Shown here: piece after piece, positions 1 to 6,743 of the stretch
Position numbering within the stretch: position 1 is the first letter of the stretch
How the letters are laid out: every line of letters begins with the position of its first letter
Assembly: GCA_030599055.1 (NCBI GenBank)
Contig: JAUVOS010000138.1
Location: forward strand, 1-6,895
Length of the DNA stretch: 6,895 bases
Source of the DNA: Lutibacter sp.
GTDB lineage: Bacteria > Bacteroidota > Bacteroidia > Flavobacteriales > Flavobacteriaceae
Direction: 5' to 3'
Translations under genes and position numbers: made by a program
Notes under the pieces: model-generated
Told to the model about the DNA's origin: nothing
What the model saw: only the letters and a program-made list of their open reading frames with translations
Databases searched by the model: none

Positions 1-357
1 TTAACAGATTTTGTTGAAGGTCGTTTATCGACAAACCTAAATGAAACATCCTATCAACCCGGTTTAAAATCAGCTCCCTTACATTCGCTATTACCCAAGA
101 TTATTGGAGGTCGATTACGAAAAGGCTTCGCACATTTTGGTGAAAAAATGAGAGGATTTTATACTAGTGAAGCTAATGTTGTAGGAGTAGAGTCTCGTAC
201 CTCATCACCAATTAAAATACCAAGAAAAGATGATTTAGAGCATCTGCAAATTGAAGGTTTATATCCTTGTGGAGAAGGTGCTGGTTACGCCGGAGGTATT
301 GTTTCTGCTGCTATGGATGGGGAGCGATGTGTGGAGGAAGCTAGTAAAGATTTTTAA
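1..357 (+). CDS. NAD(P)/FAD-dependent oxidoreductase, COG2509 type, C-terminal part
   Basis: The reading frame is open from base 1 and ends at TAA 355-357, giving the last 118 residues; the N-terminal FAD-binding Rossmann part lies outside the window. The fragment resembles the C-terminus of the uncharacterised FAD-dependent dehydrogenases of COG2509 (about 500 residues in full). Visible marks are a G-R-L-R-K-G stretch near residue 37-42, and the closing FAD-contact segment GLYPCGEGAGYAGGIVSAAM (86-105), which is the usual end motif of this flavoprotein family. The substrate is unknown for the family; it is expected to be a cytoplasmic redox enzyme. The RAYT transposase gene starts only 9 nt after the stop. 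A second, diverged copy of the last 20 codons lies beyond that gene at 1051-1113, so the present 3' end may have been exchanged or duplicated. Family call is from recognition of the sequence; no search was run. Confidence 0.85.
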   Translation, partial: LTDFVEGRLSTNLNETSYQPGLKSAPLHSLLPKIIGGRLRKGFAHFGEKMRGFYTSEANVVGVESRTSSPIKIPRKDDLEHLQIEGLYPCGEGAGYAGGIVSAAMDGERCVEEASKDF

Positions 358-366
358 AATTGAATT

Positions 367-1014
367 ATGGGAAAAGAAAAATTTCGCGGGAAATACCGCA
401 TTGAATCCTCCCGATTAAAAAATTACGATTATTCGCAGAATGGGGCATATTTTGTAACGATTGTAACGAAAAATCGTGATCATTTTTTTGGGGAAATTGT
501 GGGTAAGGCAATGATATTGAATGAAATCGGAAAAATTGTTTGGGATGAATGGTTTTTATCAGAAAAAATTCGCACAAATATATTTATGGATAAATTTGTG
601 ATTATGCCAAATCATATTCACGGAATTGTAATTATTGATAATGAACGGAATGCAATGGATGACGGAACGGTTGATACGGTGGATGGTGTGACGGTTGATG
701 TGGCGGATGTAGAGACGTTGCGGCGCAACGTCTCAACAGGAATGGCAACGCAAGACAACCGAAATTTCCACGGTAAAAACAAATTTATGTCCAAAATATC
801 CCCGCAAAAATCATCATTATCGCATATGATACGCGAATTCAAATCCGCCGTAACCCGTAAATCCCGCGAAAAAACATCAAATTTCGCCTGGCAACCCCGA
901 TTTCACGACCGTGTAATCCGCAATGAAAACGAATTAAACCGCATTCGCGAATATATCATGAAAAATTCAGAAATGTGGGGACGCGATAGGAATAATAGGG
1001 GTTTAATGTTGTGA
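367..1014 (+). CDS. REP-associated tyrosine transposase (RAYT), Y1/IS200-like HUH family
   Basis: This 215-residue protein belongs to the single-strand DNA HUH transposases that act on REP palindromes. The metal-binding HUH-type motif is H83-I84-H85 in FVIMPNHIHGIVII (77-90). Further family marks are SLSHMIREFKSAVT (150-163), WQPRFHDRVIR (176-186) and REYIMKNSEMW (194-204). By alignment from memory with Escherichia coli TnpA-REP (catalytic Tyr115 in DYIYINP), Tyr196 is the expected nucleophile, so the active site looks complete. Residues about 93-137 form a variable insert between the HUH strand and the SLSHMI helix. This insert contains a near-repeat of TVD units and a translated REP-like palindrome (712-734). 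The ATG at 367 is chosen because the GKEKFRGKYRIESSRLKNYDYS start is typical of the family. The gene is probably single and domesticated rather than part of a classical IS, since no terminal repeats framing a transposon were seen. Confidence 0.9.
   Translation: MGKEKFRGKYRIESSRLKNYDYSQNGAYFVTIVTKNRDHFFGEIVGKAMILNEIGKIVWDEWFLSEKIRTNIFMDKFVIMPNHIHGIVIIDNERNAMDDGTVDTVDGVTVDVADVETLRRNVSTGMATQDNRNFHGKNKFMSKISPQKSSLSHMIREFKSAVTRKSREKTSNFAWQPRFHDRVIRNENELNRIREYIMKNSEMWGRDRNNRGLML
667..714 (+). repeat. Imperfect 24-nt tandem duplication inside the RAYT gene
   Basis: Two adjacent 24-nt units, 667-690 and 691-714, both begin with acggttgat and agree at about 18 of 24 positions by hand count. They encode TVDTVDGV and TVDVADVE. 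The first unit itself holds two 9-mers that differ at one base (acggttgat, acggtggat). The stretch sits in the variable loop of the protein and runs straight into the REP-like palindrome, so it is probably tolerated low-complexity expansion. Confidence 0.55.
712..734. repeat. REP-like palindrome within the RAYT coding sequence
   Basis: A perfect 10-bp inverted repeat, gagacgttgc at 712-721 and gcaacgtctc at 725-734, flanks a 3-nt loop (ggc). It is read in frame as part of the peptide ETLRRNVST (residues 116-124). Palindromes starting with (TG)TAGAGACG are, from memory, common as dispersed REP elements in Bacteroidota and other genomes with RAYT genes. A second copy of the same 10-nt start, tgtagagacg, occurs at 1035-1044 after the gene, which supports a common family. 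Confidence 0.65.
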
Positions 1015-1034
1015 ATTTTTTGCTGTGTCGTATG

Positions 1035-1059
1035 TGTAGAGACGCGATTAATCGTATCT
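1035..1059. repeat. Partial REP-like palindrome downstream of the RAYT gene
   Basis: The sequence tgtagagacgcgattaatc (1035-1053) looks like the left half and centre of a REP palindrome of the gtagagacgcgattaatcgc type. Pairing agacgcgatt (1040-1049) with aatcgtatct (1050-1059) gives 8 of 10 matches. The mismatches begin where the sequence becomes the coding remnant gta-tct-gcg (VSA) of the second FAD dehydrogenase end. The right arm therefore seems to have been lost or replaced at the junction near 1051-1054. Confidence 0.5.
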
Positions 1060-1113
1060 GCGGCAATGGATGGCGAACGATGTGTAGAAGCAGTTAGTGA
1101 AACTTTGCAGTGA
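1051..1113 (+). pseudogene. Remnant 3' end of a second FAD dehydrogenase copy
   Basis: Reading from 1051 gives IVSAAMDGERCVEAVSETLQ followed by TGA at 1111-1113. The first 13 residues are identical to residues 100-112 of the upstream FAD dehydrogenase fragment (codons 298-336). Across those 13 codons there are eight base differences, all at third positions and all synonymous, so both copies evolved as functional coding sequence before this one was cut off. No start and no upstream part are present: homology begins exactly where the half REP-like palindrome ends. It is best read as a leftover of the original gene end, or of a tandem paralogue, after the segment carrying the current 3' end and the RAYT gene arrived. 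The fragment is short, but the synonymous-only pattern makes chance unlikely. Confidence 0.75.
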
Positions 1114-1132
1114 TTTATGATATAATATCTAA

Positions 1133-1744
1133 TTAGTTTTGTTTGATTATTTTCCGATATTTTTCCTCAGTATTTATGTTTACCAATATCCGCTTATCAT
1201 CTACAGCAATCCTTTTTTTGGTATATCGTTTTAGAAAATCAGATAAAATCAGCTCATGCTTGTTTTCTGTGATGATTGCTTGACTAATTTCATTAGATAA
1301 TAAAATAGGATGTCCACCACGACCCTCAAAAACAGGAACTATAAATTCATTTGGAGTATGATTGATAAACAATTGTTTTAGAACTTCTTGACTCACAAAC
1401 GGATTATCCACATTATGAATAAAAACAGGATGTGTATTGGTCAAATTTTTAATGCCCAATTTAATAGAATAAAAACGTTCCCATTCTAAATGATTGTTTT
1501 TTACGATTACTATATCATTACTTAATTGGGGTAGATTTTCCTTAACAAATACGACTCCTTCATTATTAAGAATTACGATGATTTCTTGACATCCAAAGCT
1601 TTTGTATTGTTTGATAATTTGTTCCAAAAATATGTGCGTATCATCAAATTTCAAAGCAAATTTTTGACTACCCATTCTGCTTGATTTACCGGCAGCGAGA
1701 ATTATAACAGAGCAATCACGTATGTTTCTTTGTTTTCCTTGCAT
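1133..1744 (-). CDS. MobA/MocA-like nucleotidyltransferase
   Basis: This 203-residue protein has the GT-A type nucleotidyltransferase fold signature seen in MobA, MocA and YgfJ, which attach a nucleotide to molybdopterin cofactor. The N-terminal nucleotide-binding loop is VIILAAGKSSRMGSQKFALK (13-32). The metal-site region reads VFIHNVDNPFVS (107-118), where Asp113 fits the conserved aspartate. The GRGGHPILLS segment (141-150) corresponds to the GxxGHP motif, and VNINTEEKY (188-196) to the usual C-terminal D-T-x-E/D-D motif, here with Asn in place of the first Asp. Length fits the family (about 190-200). The ATG at 1744 is preferred because the family motif follows 12 residues later; an in-frame ATG at 1927 would add 61 residues without homology and overlap the divergent gene. 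Its place head-to-head with ygfK suggests service to a molybdenum hydroxylase cluster; MocA-like cytidylyltransferase is the favoured but unproven activity. Confidence 0.85.
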   Translation of the reverse strand: MQGKQRNIRDCSVIILAAGKSSRMGSQKFALKFDDTHIFLEQIIKQYKSFGCQEIIVILNNEGVVFVKENLPQLSNDIVIVKNNHLEWERFYSIKLGIKNLTNTHPVFIHNVDNPFVSQEVLKQLFINHTPNEFIVPVFEGRGGHPILLSNEISQAIITENKHELILSDFLKRYTKKRIAVDDKRILVNINTEEKYRKIIKQN

Positions 1745-1857
1745 TTGATGCGAATTTAAGGAAACAAGTTGAACATTGAGAAGGATTTTAAAATTAATAA
1801 AAATAAATTGATAATTTGAATATTGATTTTTGGAACTTATTTGAAATTTGTTATTTG

Positions 1858-1888
1858 TTGTTGTTACTGTTGATTTTCCGTACATTTG
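1858..1888 (+). promoter_or_regulatory. Candidate Bacteroidota-type promoter for ygfK
   Basis: TACATTTG at 1881-1888 matches the -7 consensus TAnnTTTG of Bacteroidota primary sigma factor promoters. A -33 TTG is available at 1858-1860 (20-nt spacer), with alternatives at 1861-1863 (17 nt) and TTTG at 1854-1857 (23 nt), all within the accepted range. Transcription would begin about 1894-1896, roughly 15 nt before the ATG at 1909. This supports 1909 over the ATG at 1816, which lies upstream of the promoter. No matching -7 element was found on the minus strand for the divergent nucleotidyltransferase gene. Confidence 0.55.
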
Positions 1889-1908
1889 TGCAAAACAGCA
1901 ACGACCAA

Positions 1909-4900
1909 ATGTCAGACAGATTTTCAATCGTTCCCTTTAGGCAATTAGTGCAAATTACACTAAAACAACTTGATTCCAAAAAATCGTTTTTTGGAATACC
2001 TCAAGAAGTTTTTTTTATGCCTAACTCTAATCAATCTCTCCAATTGAAAATATATGGTAAAAAACTAGAAACGCCTATCGGTGTTGCTGCCGGACCACAT
2101 ACACAATTATCTCAAAATATTGTCGCATCTTGGCTTTGTGGAGCACGTTTTATTGAATTAAAAACCGTTCAAACTTTAGATGAACTAGACGTTTCCAAGC
2201 CTTGTATTGACATGCAAGATGAAGGTTACAATTGTGAGTGGTCACAAGAACTCAAAATTCATCAATCTTTTAATCAATATTTAGATGCGTGGATTCTAAT
2301 TCATATTTTAAAAGATAAATTAGGAATAGGAGATGACAAAGAGCCGGGAATGATTTTTAATATGAGTGTAGGATATGATTATGCAGGGATAATGAATGAA
2401 AATGTACAGTGGTTTTTTGAAAAAATGGCAGATGCTTCTGTAGAATTAAAACAGAAAATTGAGGAAATTAAAAATATATATCCCAATGTAATCAATCTTA
2501 ATATTCCTGCGCAACTATCAGATAATATCACGCTTTCAACCATGCACGGCTGTCCGCCTGAAGAAATCGAACAGATTGGGGCATATTTGATTACCAAACG
2601 TAAGATACATACGACTATCAAATTAAACCCAACCTTATTAGGGAAAGAAGGACTAAGGAAAATTATCAAAAATTCAGGATTTGACACCTATGTTCCTGAC
2701 ATTGCTTTTGAACATGATTTGAAATATGAAGATGCAATACCAATGCTCAAAAGATTGCAGAAAAAAGCCGATGAAAACAAGGTAGATTTTGGTATTAAAC
2801 TCACAAATACCTTAGAAAGTAATAATCATAAAGATGTGTTTCCACCCAATGAGAAAATGATGTATGCTAGTGGCCGTGTTTTACATCCCATTTCAATAAA
2901 TATTGCCAGAAAAATTCAAAATGAATTCTCAGGAGAAATGAGTATCTCATTTTCAGGTGGCGCAGATGCATTTAATATAACAAATATAATTTCCTCGGGT
3001 TTATACCCGGCAACAGTTTGTTCAGACCTGTTAAAACCAGGTGGTTATGGCAGGCTTGCCCAATATGTTGAAAATATTAGAGCTAAATATTTGGGAGAAA
3101 CACTGATTAGAAATACTGAAAATAAAAAACTGTTTTTATCGAACTTAAATCAATACGCAAAAGAGGTTTTAGAAGATGATACTTACAAAAAAGTGCGTAT
3201 CGAAGATAAAAGTATCAAGACAAATAGACCACTTGATACCTTTGATTGTATTCACGCACCTTGCGTAGATACTTGCCCGACTTCACAGGGTATTCCGGAC
3301 TATATGTATCATACAGCAAATGGCGATTTTAACAAGGCTTTTGATGTAATTAGTAAAACAAATCCGTTTCCTAATACTACAGGAATGGTATGTGACCATA
3401 TCTGTCAAACAAAATGCACACGAATCAATTATGATCAAACTTTGTTGATTAGAGAAATAAAAAGATTTGTTACCGAGAATGCCTCTAATGCAGACTCTAA
3501 GCTTGTAAATAATAAATTATTTTTACAAAAATCTGTAGGAATAATAGGAGCAGGGCCAGCAGGACTTTCCGCAGCAAGATTCTTAAAAGAAGCCGGTTTC
3601 GAGGTTGATGTCTATGAAGAAAAACAGAAACCAGGAGGAATGGTACACAGTGCCATACCCGCATTTAGAATTGAAGAATCATCCATTGCATACGATGTAA
3701 AACGGATTCAAGATTTGGGTGTAAATATCCATTATGGAGTAAAGATTGACAAAGTTCTTTTTGCAAAAATTAAGGATGAAAATGATTATGTATTTATAGC
3801 TGCAGGAGCTCAAAAAGCAAAAGATGTATATCTTGATGGAGCAGCAAGCATAGGAGTTTTTAATCCATTAGAGTTTTTATATGAAGCGAAGAAAAATACA
3901 AAACTAAAAATTGGGAAAGATGCCCTAATTATCGGTGGCGGAAATACGGCAATGGACGCTGCACGTACGGCTAAACGCCTCGTACGAAAAGAGGGTTCTG
4001 TAAAAGTTGTGTATAGAAGAACTATCAAACAAATGCCAGCAGATTTTGATGAAATTTTAGGTGTTTTGGATGATGATATTGAAGTAATGGAACTGGTTTC
4101 TCCTATAAAAATCAATGCAATCTCGATAGCTATCGGGAGAAAAGTAGTTTCTATTACTTGCGAAAAAATGAAATTAGGAGAAAAAGGAGCTGATGGACGG
4201 GCGCGACCTATTCCTATCCCAAATTCTAAATTTGATATAAAGGCCGATGCAATCATTCCGGCTTTTGGGCAAGATGTAGTGTTGGATTTTATCGATAAAG
4301 ATTTATTAAAGACTAAACCAAATTCGTATGAAATTCAACTAGAAAATGTCTTTATAGGTGGTGATGCTATGCGTGGCGGCGCAACAATAATTGAAGCAAT
4401 TGGTGATGCCAGAAAAGTTGCAGAAGAAATTATTGAAAGAGCTACCAAAATAAAACCCGATTACGACAAAAGCCTTTATCAAAAGAATGTAACAACCCGA
4501 GCTTTAAAAATAAAGAAAACCAAGAAAGAATACTCACAAGCTACGTATGATGCACCCGATGCAAATACAAGTAATTTTAAAATAATTTCTGTTTCCTTGA
4601 CAAAGGAGCAAGCAATGGAAGAAGCTTCAAGGTGTTTGCTTTGTGATGAGATCTGTGATGTGTGCACGTCGGTTTGCCCTAATTTAGCGCTTTATCCATA
4701 CGAAATTGAGCCAATAGTATTCAATTTACAAAAATTAGTGTTTAAGAATGATAAGGTAGTTGTAATAGATGATGAAACCTTTGAAGTAAGTCAAAAAGAT
4801 CAGATTTTACACCTTGCAGATTGGTGTAATGAATGTGGAAATTGCGATACATTCTGTCCTTCGGCAGGTGCGCCCTACAAAGTAAAGCCACATTTACATC

Positions 4901-5181
4901 TTGATTATACTACATTTTTAGACTCAAATGATGTTTGTTATTTTTACAAACCTGAGGAGAAACAACTTTATTTAAAAGTCAATAAGCAAATCTCTAGCTT
5001 AATGAGAAAAGACGACGAATATCATTTTAAAATTAATAAAAATAATATAGCCCTTGATGCAAAAACCTTTAAGATTAAAAGTCATAATCTAGTAAAACAA
5101 GATGTGAATAAAATAGATTTTAAAGCAGCGGCAGAAATGAGTATTATATTACAAGGAGCAGAACAATTATTAAATATATAA
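1909..5181 (+). CDS. ygfK: YgfK-type multidomain flavin/iron-sulfur oxidoreductase
   Basis: This 1090-residue protein matches E. coli YgfK (about 1030 residues), annotated as putative selenate reductase subunit. Residues 1-400 form a dihydroorotate-dehydrogenase-like FMN barrel (GVAAGPHTQLSQNIVASWL 58-76; TLSTMHGCPPEEIE 208-221; ISFSGGAD 346-353; SDLLKPGGYGRL 372-383). An Fe-S domain follows with cysteines 447, 452, 456, 495, 499 and 503. Rossmann domains carry GAGPAG (547-552) and GGGNTAMD (676-683), then the FAD-contact segment IGGDAMRGGATIIEAIGDAR (816-835). The C-terminus has 4Fe-4S cysteines 909, 912, 916, 919, 923 and 973, 976, 979, 983. Parts resemble dihydropyrimidine dehydrogenase and glutamate synthase small subunit, so NAD(P)H-driven reduction of a heterocycle is plausible. 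From memory, recent work links YgfK to reduction of 8-oxopurines in anaerobic purine breakdown; the selenate role is not established. The 1909 start gives MSDRFSIVPFRQLV, aligning with the E. coli N-terminus. Cytoplasmic; no signal peptide in this start. Confidence 0.93.
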   Translation: MSDRFSIVPFRQLVQITLKQLDSKKSFFGIPQEVFFMPNSNQSLQLKIYGKKLETPIGVAAGPHTQLSQNIVASWLCGARFIELKTVQTLDELDVSKPCIDMQDEGYNCEWSQELKIHQSFNQYLDAWILIHILKDKLGIGDDKEPGMIFNMSVGYDYAGIMNENVQWFFEKMADASVELKQKIEEIKNIYPNVINLNIPAQLSDNITLSTMHGCPPEEIEQIGAYLITKRKIHTTIKLNPTLLGKEGLRKIIKNSGFDTYVPDIAFEHDLKYEDAIPMLKRLQKKADENKVDFGIKLTNTLESNNHKDVFPPNEKMMYASGRVLHPISINIARKIQNEFSGEMSISFSGGADAFNITNIISSGLYPATVCSDLLKPGGYGRLAQYVENIRAKYLGETLIRNTENKKLFLSNLNQYAKEVLEDDTYKKVRIEDKSIKTNRPLDTFDCIHAPCVDTCPTSQGIPDYMYHTANGDFNKAFDVISKTNPFPNTTGMVCDHICQTKCTRINYDQTLLIREIKRFVTENASNADSKLVNNKLFLQKSVGIIGAGPAGLSAARFLKEAGFEVDVYEEKQKPGGMVHSAIPAFRIEESSIAYDVKRIQDLGVNIHYGVKIDKVLFAKIKDENDYVFIAAGAQKAKDVYLDGAASIGVFNPLEFLYEAKKNTKLKIGKDALIIGGGNTAMDAARTAKRLVRKEGSVKVVYRRTIKQMPADFDEILGVLDDDIEVMELVSPIKINAISIAIGRKVVSITCEKMKLGEKGADGRARPIPIPNSKFDIKADAIIPAFGQDVVLDFIDKDLLKTKPNSYEIQLENVFIGGDAMRGGATIIEAIGDARKVAEEIIERATKIKPDYDKSLYQKNVTTRALKIKKTKKEYSQATYDAPDANTSNFKIISVSLTKEQAMEEASRCLLCDEICDVCTSVCPNLALYPYEIEPIVFNLQKLVFKNDKVVVIDDETFEVSQKDQILHLADWCNECGNCDTFCPSAGAPYKVKPHLHLDYTTFLDSNDVCYFYKPEEKQLYLKVNKQISSLMRKDDEYHFKINKNNIALDAKTFKIKSHNLVKQDVNKIDFKAAAEMSIILQGAEQLLNI
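4121..4138. repeat. Palindrome within ygfK resembling a dispersed Bacteroidota repeat
   Basis: CGATAGCTATCG (4124-4135) is a perfect 12-bp palindrome. With flanks it reads tctCGATAGCTATCGgga, 8 of 9 pairs. From memory, TCCCGATAGCTATCGGGA is a frequent dispersed palindrome in Bacteroidota genomes; here one base differs. It is translated in frame as ISIAIG (residues 738-743) in a poorly conserved surface part of the NAD(P) domain. Whether it is an inserted repeat or a chance palindrome cannot be settled from one copy. Confidence 0.45.
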
Positions 5182-5212
5182 GTAAAGAAAAGAAAATATT
5201 ATTTTAAAAAAG

Positions 5213-5236
5213 CTTTGCGCCTTTGCGCCTTCGCGA
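5213..5236. repeat. Three 8-nt tandem units (CTTTGCGC type) between ygfK and the PLP enzyme gene
   Basis: Three consecutive 8-mers, ctttgcgc, ctttgcgc and cttcgcga, lie in the 86-bp spacer before the ATG at 5268. Repeats of ctttgcg-type units ending in gcgaga are, from memory, common in intergenic DNA of flavobacteria and relatives. The GC-rich block contrasts with the surrounding A/T-rich leader and ends about 30 nt before the start codon. No function is assigned; there is no strong hairpin or T-tract that would make it a terminator. Confidence 0.5.
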
Positions 5237-5267
5237 GAAACTTTTTAAAAACATAAACAGAATAAAC

Positions 5268-6737
5268 ATGAAGAACAGAGAACAAGTATTAAAAAATACG
5301 ATTCAAAGATGTAAAGAAAGACATCTTATTTTACCTACTTATGAGCAAATGAGAAATCCGGATTTAATTCCTGAAAAGATAAAAGATAAACTTAAGAATA
5401 TTGGTTTATGGGATTTGAATTCACTCAACCTTTTTAGATTGACATGGAAGAATGAACCCACAAAATTCGGTGGCGGATTTGGTGATGTTAATTATATAGA
5501 ATTACCATCCGAATTAACAGGAGTAAAAGCCAGAATTATTATGCTTGTTGGGAAATATTTTCCAACAGGAGCACATAAAGTAGGAGCTACCTATGGACCA
5601 TTAATAGAAAAGTTAGTAGTGGGTACATTTGACCCAACGACTCAAAAAGCATTATGGCCATCAACAGGTAACTATTGTCGAGGTGGCGCGTATGATTCCT
5701 ATCTATTGGGATGTGAATCTATCGCTGTTTTACCGGAAGGAATGTCACAAGAGCGTTTTGATTGGTTGGAAAAAGTGGGAACAGAAATTTTCGCAACGCC
5801 GGGAACAGAAAGTAATGTAAAAGAAATTTACGATAAAGTAAAAGAACTTATAGCCGAACGTGGCGACAAAATCGTAAACATGAATCAATTTGAGGAAATT
5901 GGAAATCCACTATGGCATTATGCTGTAACTGGACCAGCAATGGAAGAAGTTTTCCAATCTGTAAAAGCTGAAAATAGTCGTTTTTCAGGTGTATTCTTAA
6001 CACAAGGTTCCGCGGGAACATTAGGAGCAACCGATTATTTAAGAGAATTACATCCTAATTATAAAGTATGTGCAGGTGAGGCTTTGCAATGTCCAACTTT
6101 ACTATATAATGGTTATGGCGAACATCGTATCGAAGGTATTGGAGACAAGCATGTACCGTGGATTCACAATCTAAAAAACATGGACATGGTTGCAGGAATT
6201 GATGACAATCCGAATATCCGTTTAATGCGATTATTCAACGAAGATGCCGGTAAAGATTTCCTTAAAAAGGAGATGAATGTCAATCCAGATTTAGTTGATA
6301 AATTACATTTGATGGGAATTTCATCAATCGCAAACATGATGGGAGCCATTAAGATGGCAAAATACTATGAAATGAATGAAGATGATATCCTCTTTACCGT
6401 TGCAACCGATTCTATGGAAATGTATCAATCTAGAAAGAAAGAAGAAAACGAAAAACATGGTCCGTTTACCAATAGAGATGCAGCAGTGAGTTTTGAAGCC
6501 GATTTGATGGGAATTAATATTGACCACATTATCGAAATGAATTATTATCAGAAAAAACGCATGCACAATCTTAAATACTTTACTTGGATTGAGCAACAAG
6601 GTAAAACGGTAGAAGAACTAAATGCGCAATGGTACGATGAAAACTATTGGAAAAATCATTATGCAAAAGCAGATGAATGGGATGAAAAGATTAATGAATT
6701 TAATGAAAGAACAGGAGTTTTAAAAGAGTATTTATAG
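5268..6737 (+). CDS. PLP-dependent fold-type II enzyme (tryptophan synthase beta / threonine synthase-like)
   Basis: The 489-residue product belongs to the PLP fold-type II family, often annotated as pyridoxal-5'-phosphate-dependent protein subunit beta. Lys104 in PTGAHKVGATYG (99-110) is the expected Schiff-base lysine, as in the GAHK/GSHK motif of TrpB-like enzymes. The PSTGNYCRGGAYDSYLLG segment (131-148) is the substrate-loop Asn motif, and TQGSAGTLGATDYL (245-258) the glycine-rich phosphate loop. The C-terminal 60 residues are charged and aromatic (WYDENYWKNHYAKADEWDE, 455-473). Reactions in this fold are beta-elimination or replacement on amino acids; the exact substrate is not readable. 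The start at ATG 5268 is chosen because it follows an A-rich leader (aaacagaataaac); a TTG at 5223 would add 15 residues encoded by the 8-nt repeat. It lies 86 bp after ygfK and 68 bp before another PLP-type gene start, so a shared transcript is likely. Confidence 0.9.
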   Translation: MKNREQVLKNTIQRCKERHLILPTYEQMRNPDLIPEKIKDKLKNIGLWDLNSLNLFRLTWKNEPTKFGGGFGDVNYIELPSELTGVKARIIMLVGKYFPTGAHKVGATYGPLIEKLVVGTFDPTTQKALWPSTGNYCRGGAYDSYLLGCESIAVLPEGMSQERFDWLEKVGTEIFATPGTESNVKEIYDKVKELIAERGDKIVNMNQFEEIGNPLWHYAVTGPAMEEVFQSVKAENSRFSGVFLTQGSAGTLGATDYLRELHPNYKVCAGEALQCPTLLYNGYGEHRIEGIGDKHVPWIHNLKNMDMVAGIDDNPNIRLMRLFNEDAGKDFLKKEMNVNPDLVDKLHLMGISSIANMMGAIKMAKYYEMNEDDILFTVATDSMEMYQSRKKEENEKHGPFTNRDAAVSFEADLMGINIDHIIEMNYYQKKRMHNLKYFTWIEQQGKTVEELNAQWYDENYWKNHYAKADEWDEKINEFNERTGVLKEYL

Positions 6738-6743
6738 ACTGTT

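Noticed and set aside
618..842. Minus-strand frame inside the RAYT gene
   Set aside because: It is a mirror of the RAYT coding strand; the repeated ETLRRNVST on both strands is simply due to the palindrome.
1119..1129. gatat/atatc inverted repeat between the remnant and the nucleotidyltransferase 3' end as a bidirectional terminator
   Set aside because: Five AT-rich pairs with a one-base loop cannot form a stable hairpin.
1816..1908. N-terminal extension of YgfK by 31 residues with a leucine-rich stretch that could look like a membrane anchor
   Set aside because: The extension lies upstream of and across the TACATTTG promoter, has no match to the YgfK N-terminus, and the ATG at 1909 begins right at the conserved region.
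1745..1927. 61-residue N-terminal extension of the minus-strand nucleotidyltransferase
   Set aside because: It overlaps the ygfK start and promoter, shows no family similarity, and the nucleotide-binding loop already sits 12 residues after the ATG at 1744.
3810..4256. Open reading frame of 148 codons on the minus strand inside ygfK
   Set aside because: It is antisense to a strongly conserved oxidoreductase region, is rich in Ser/Ile/Phe from the opposite-strand codons and resembles no family.
1909..5181. Selenocysteine codons, suggested by the old selenate reductase name of YgfK
   Set aside because: No in-frame TGA interrupts the gene, and the Fe-S and nucleotide motifs are complete with ordinary cysteines.
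5223..5267. Upstream TTG start for the PLP enzyme
   Set aside because: The added residues are encoded by the 8-nt repeat and an A-rich leader; ATG at 5268 is better placed.
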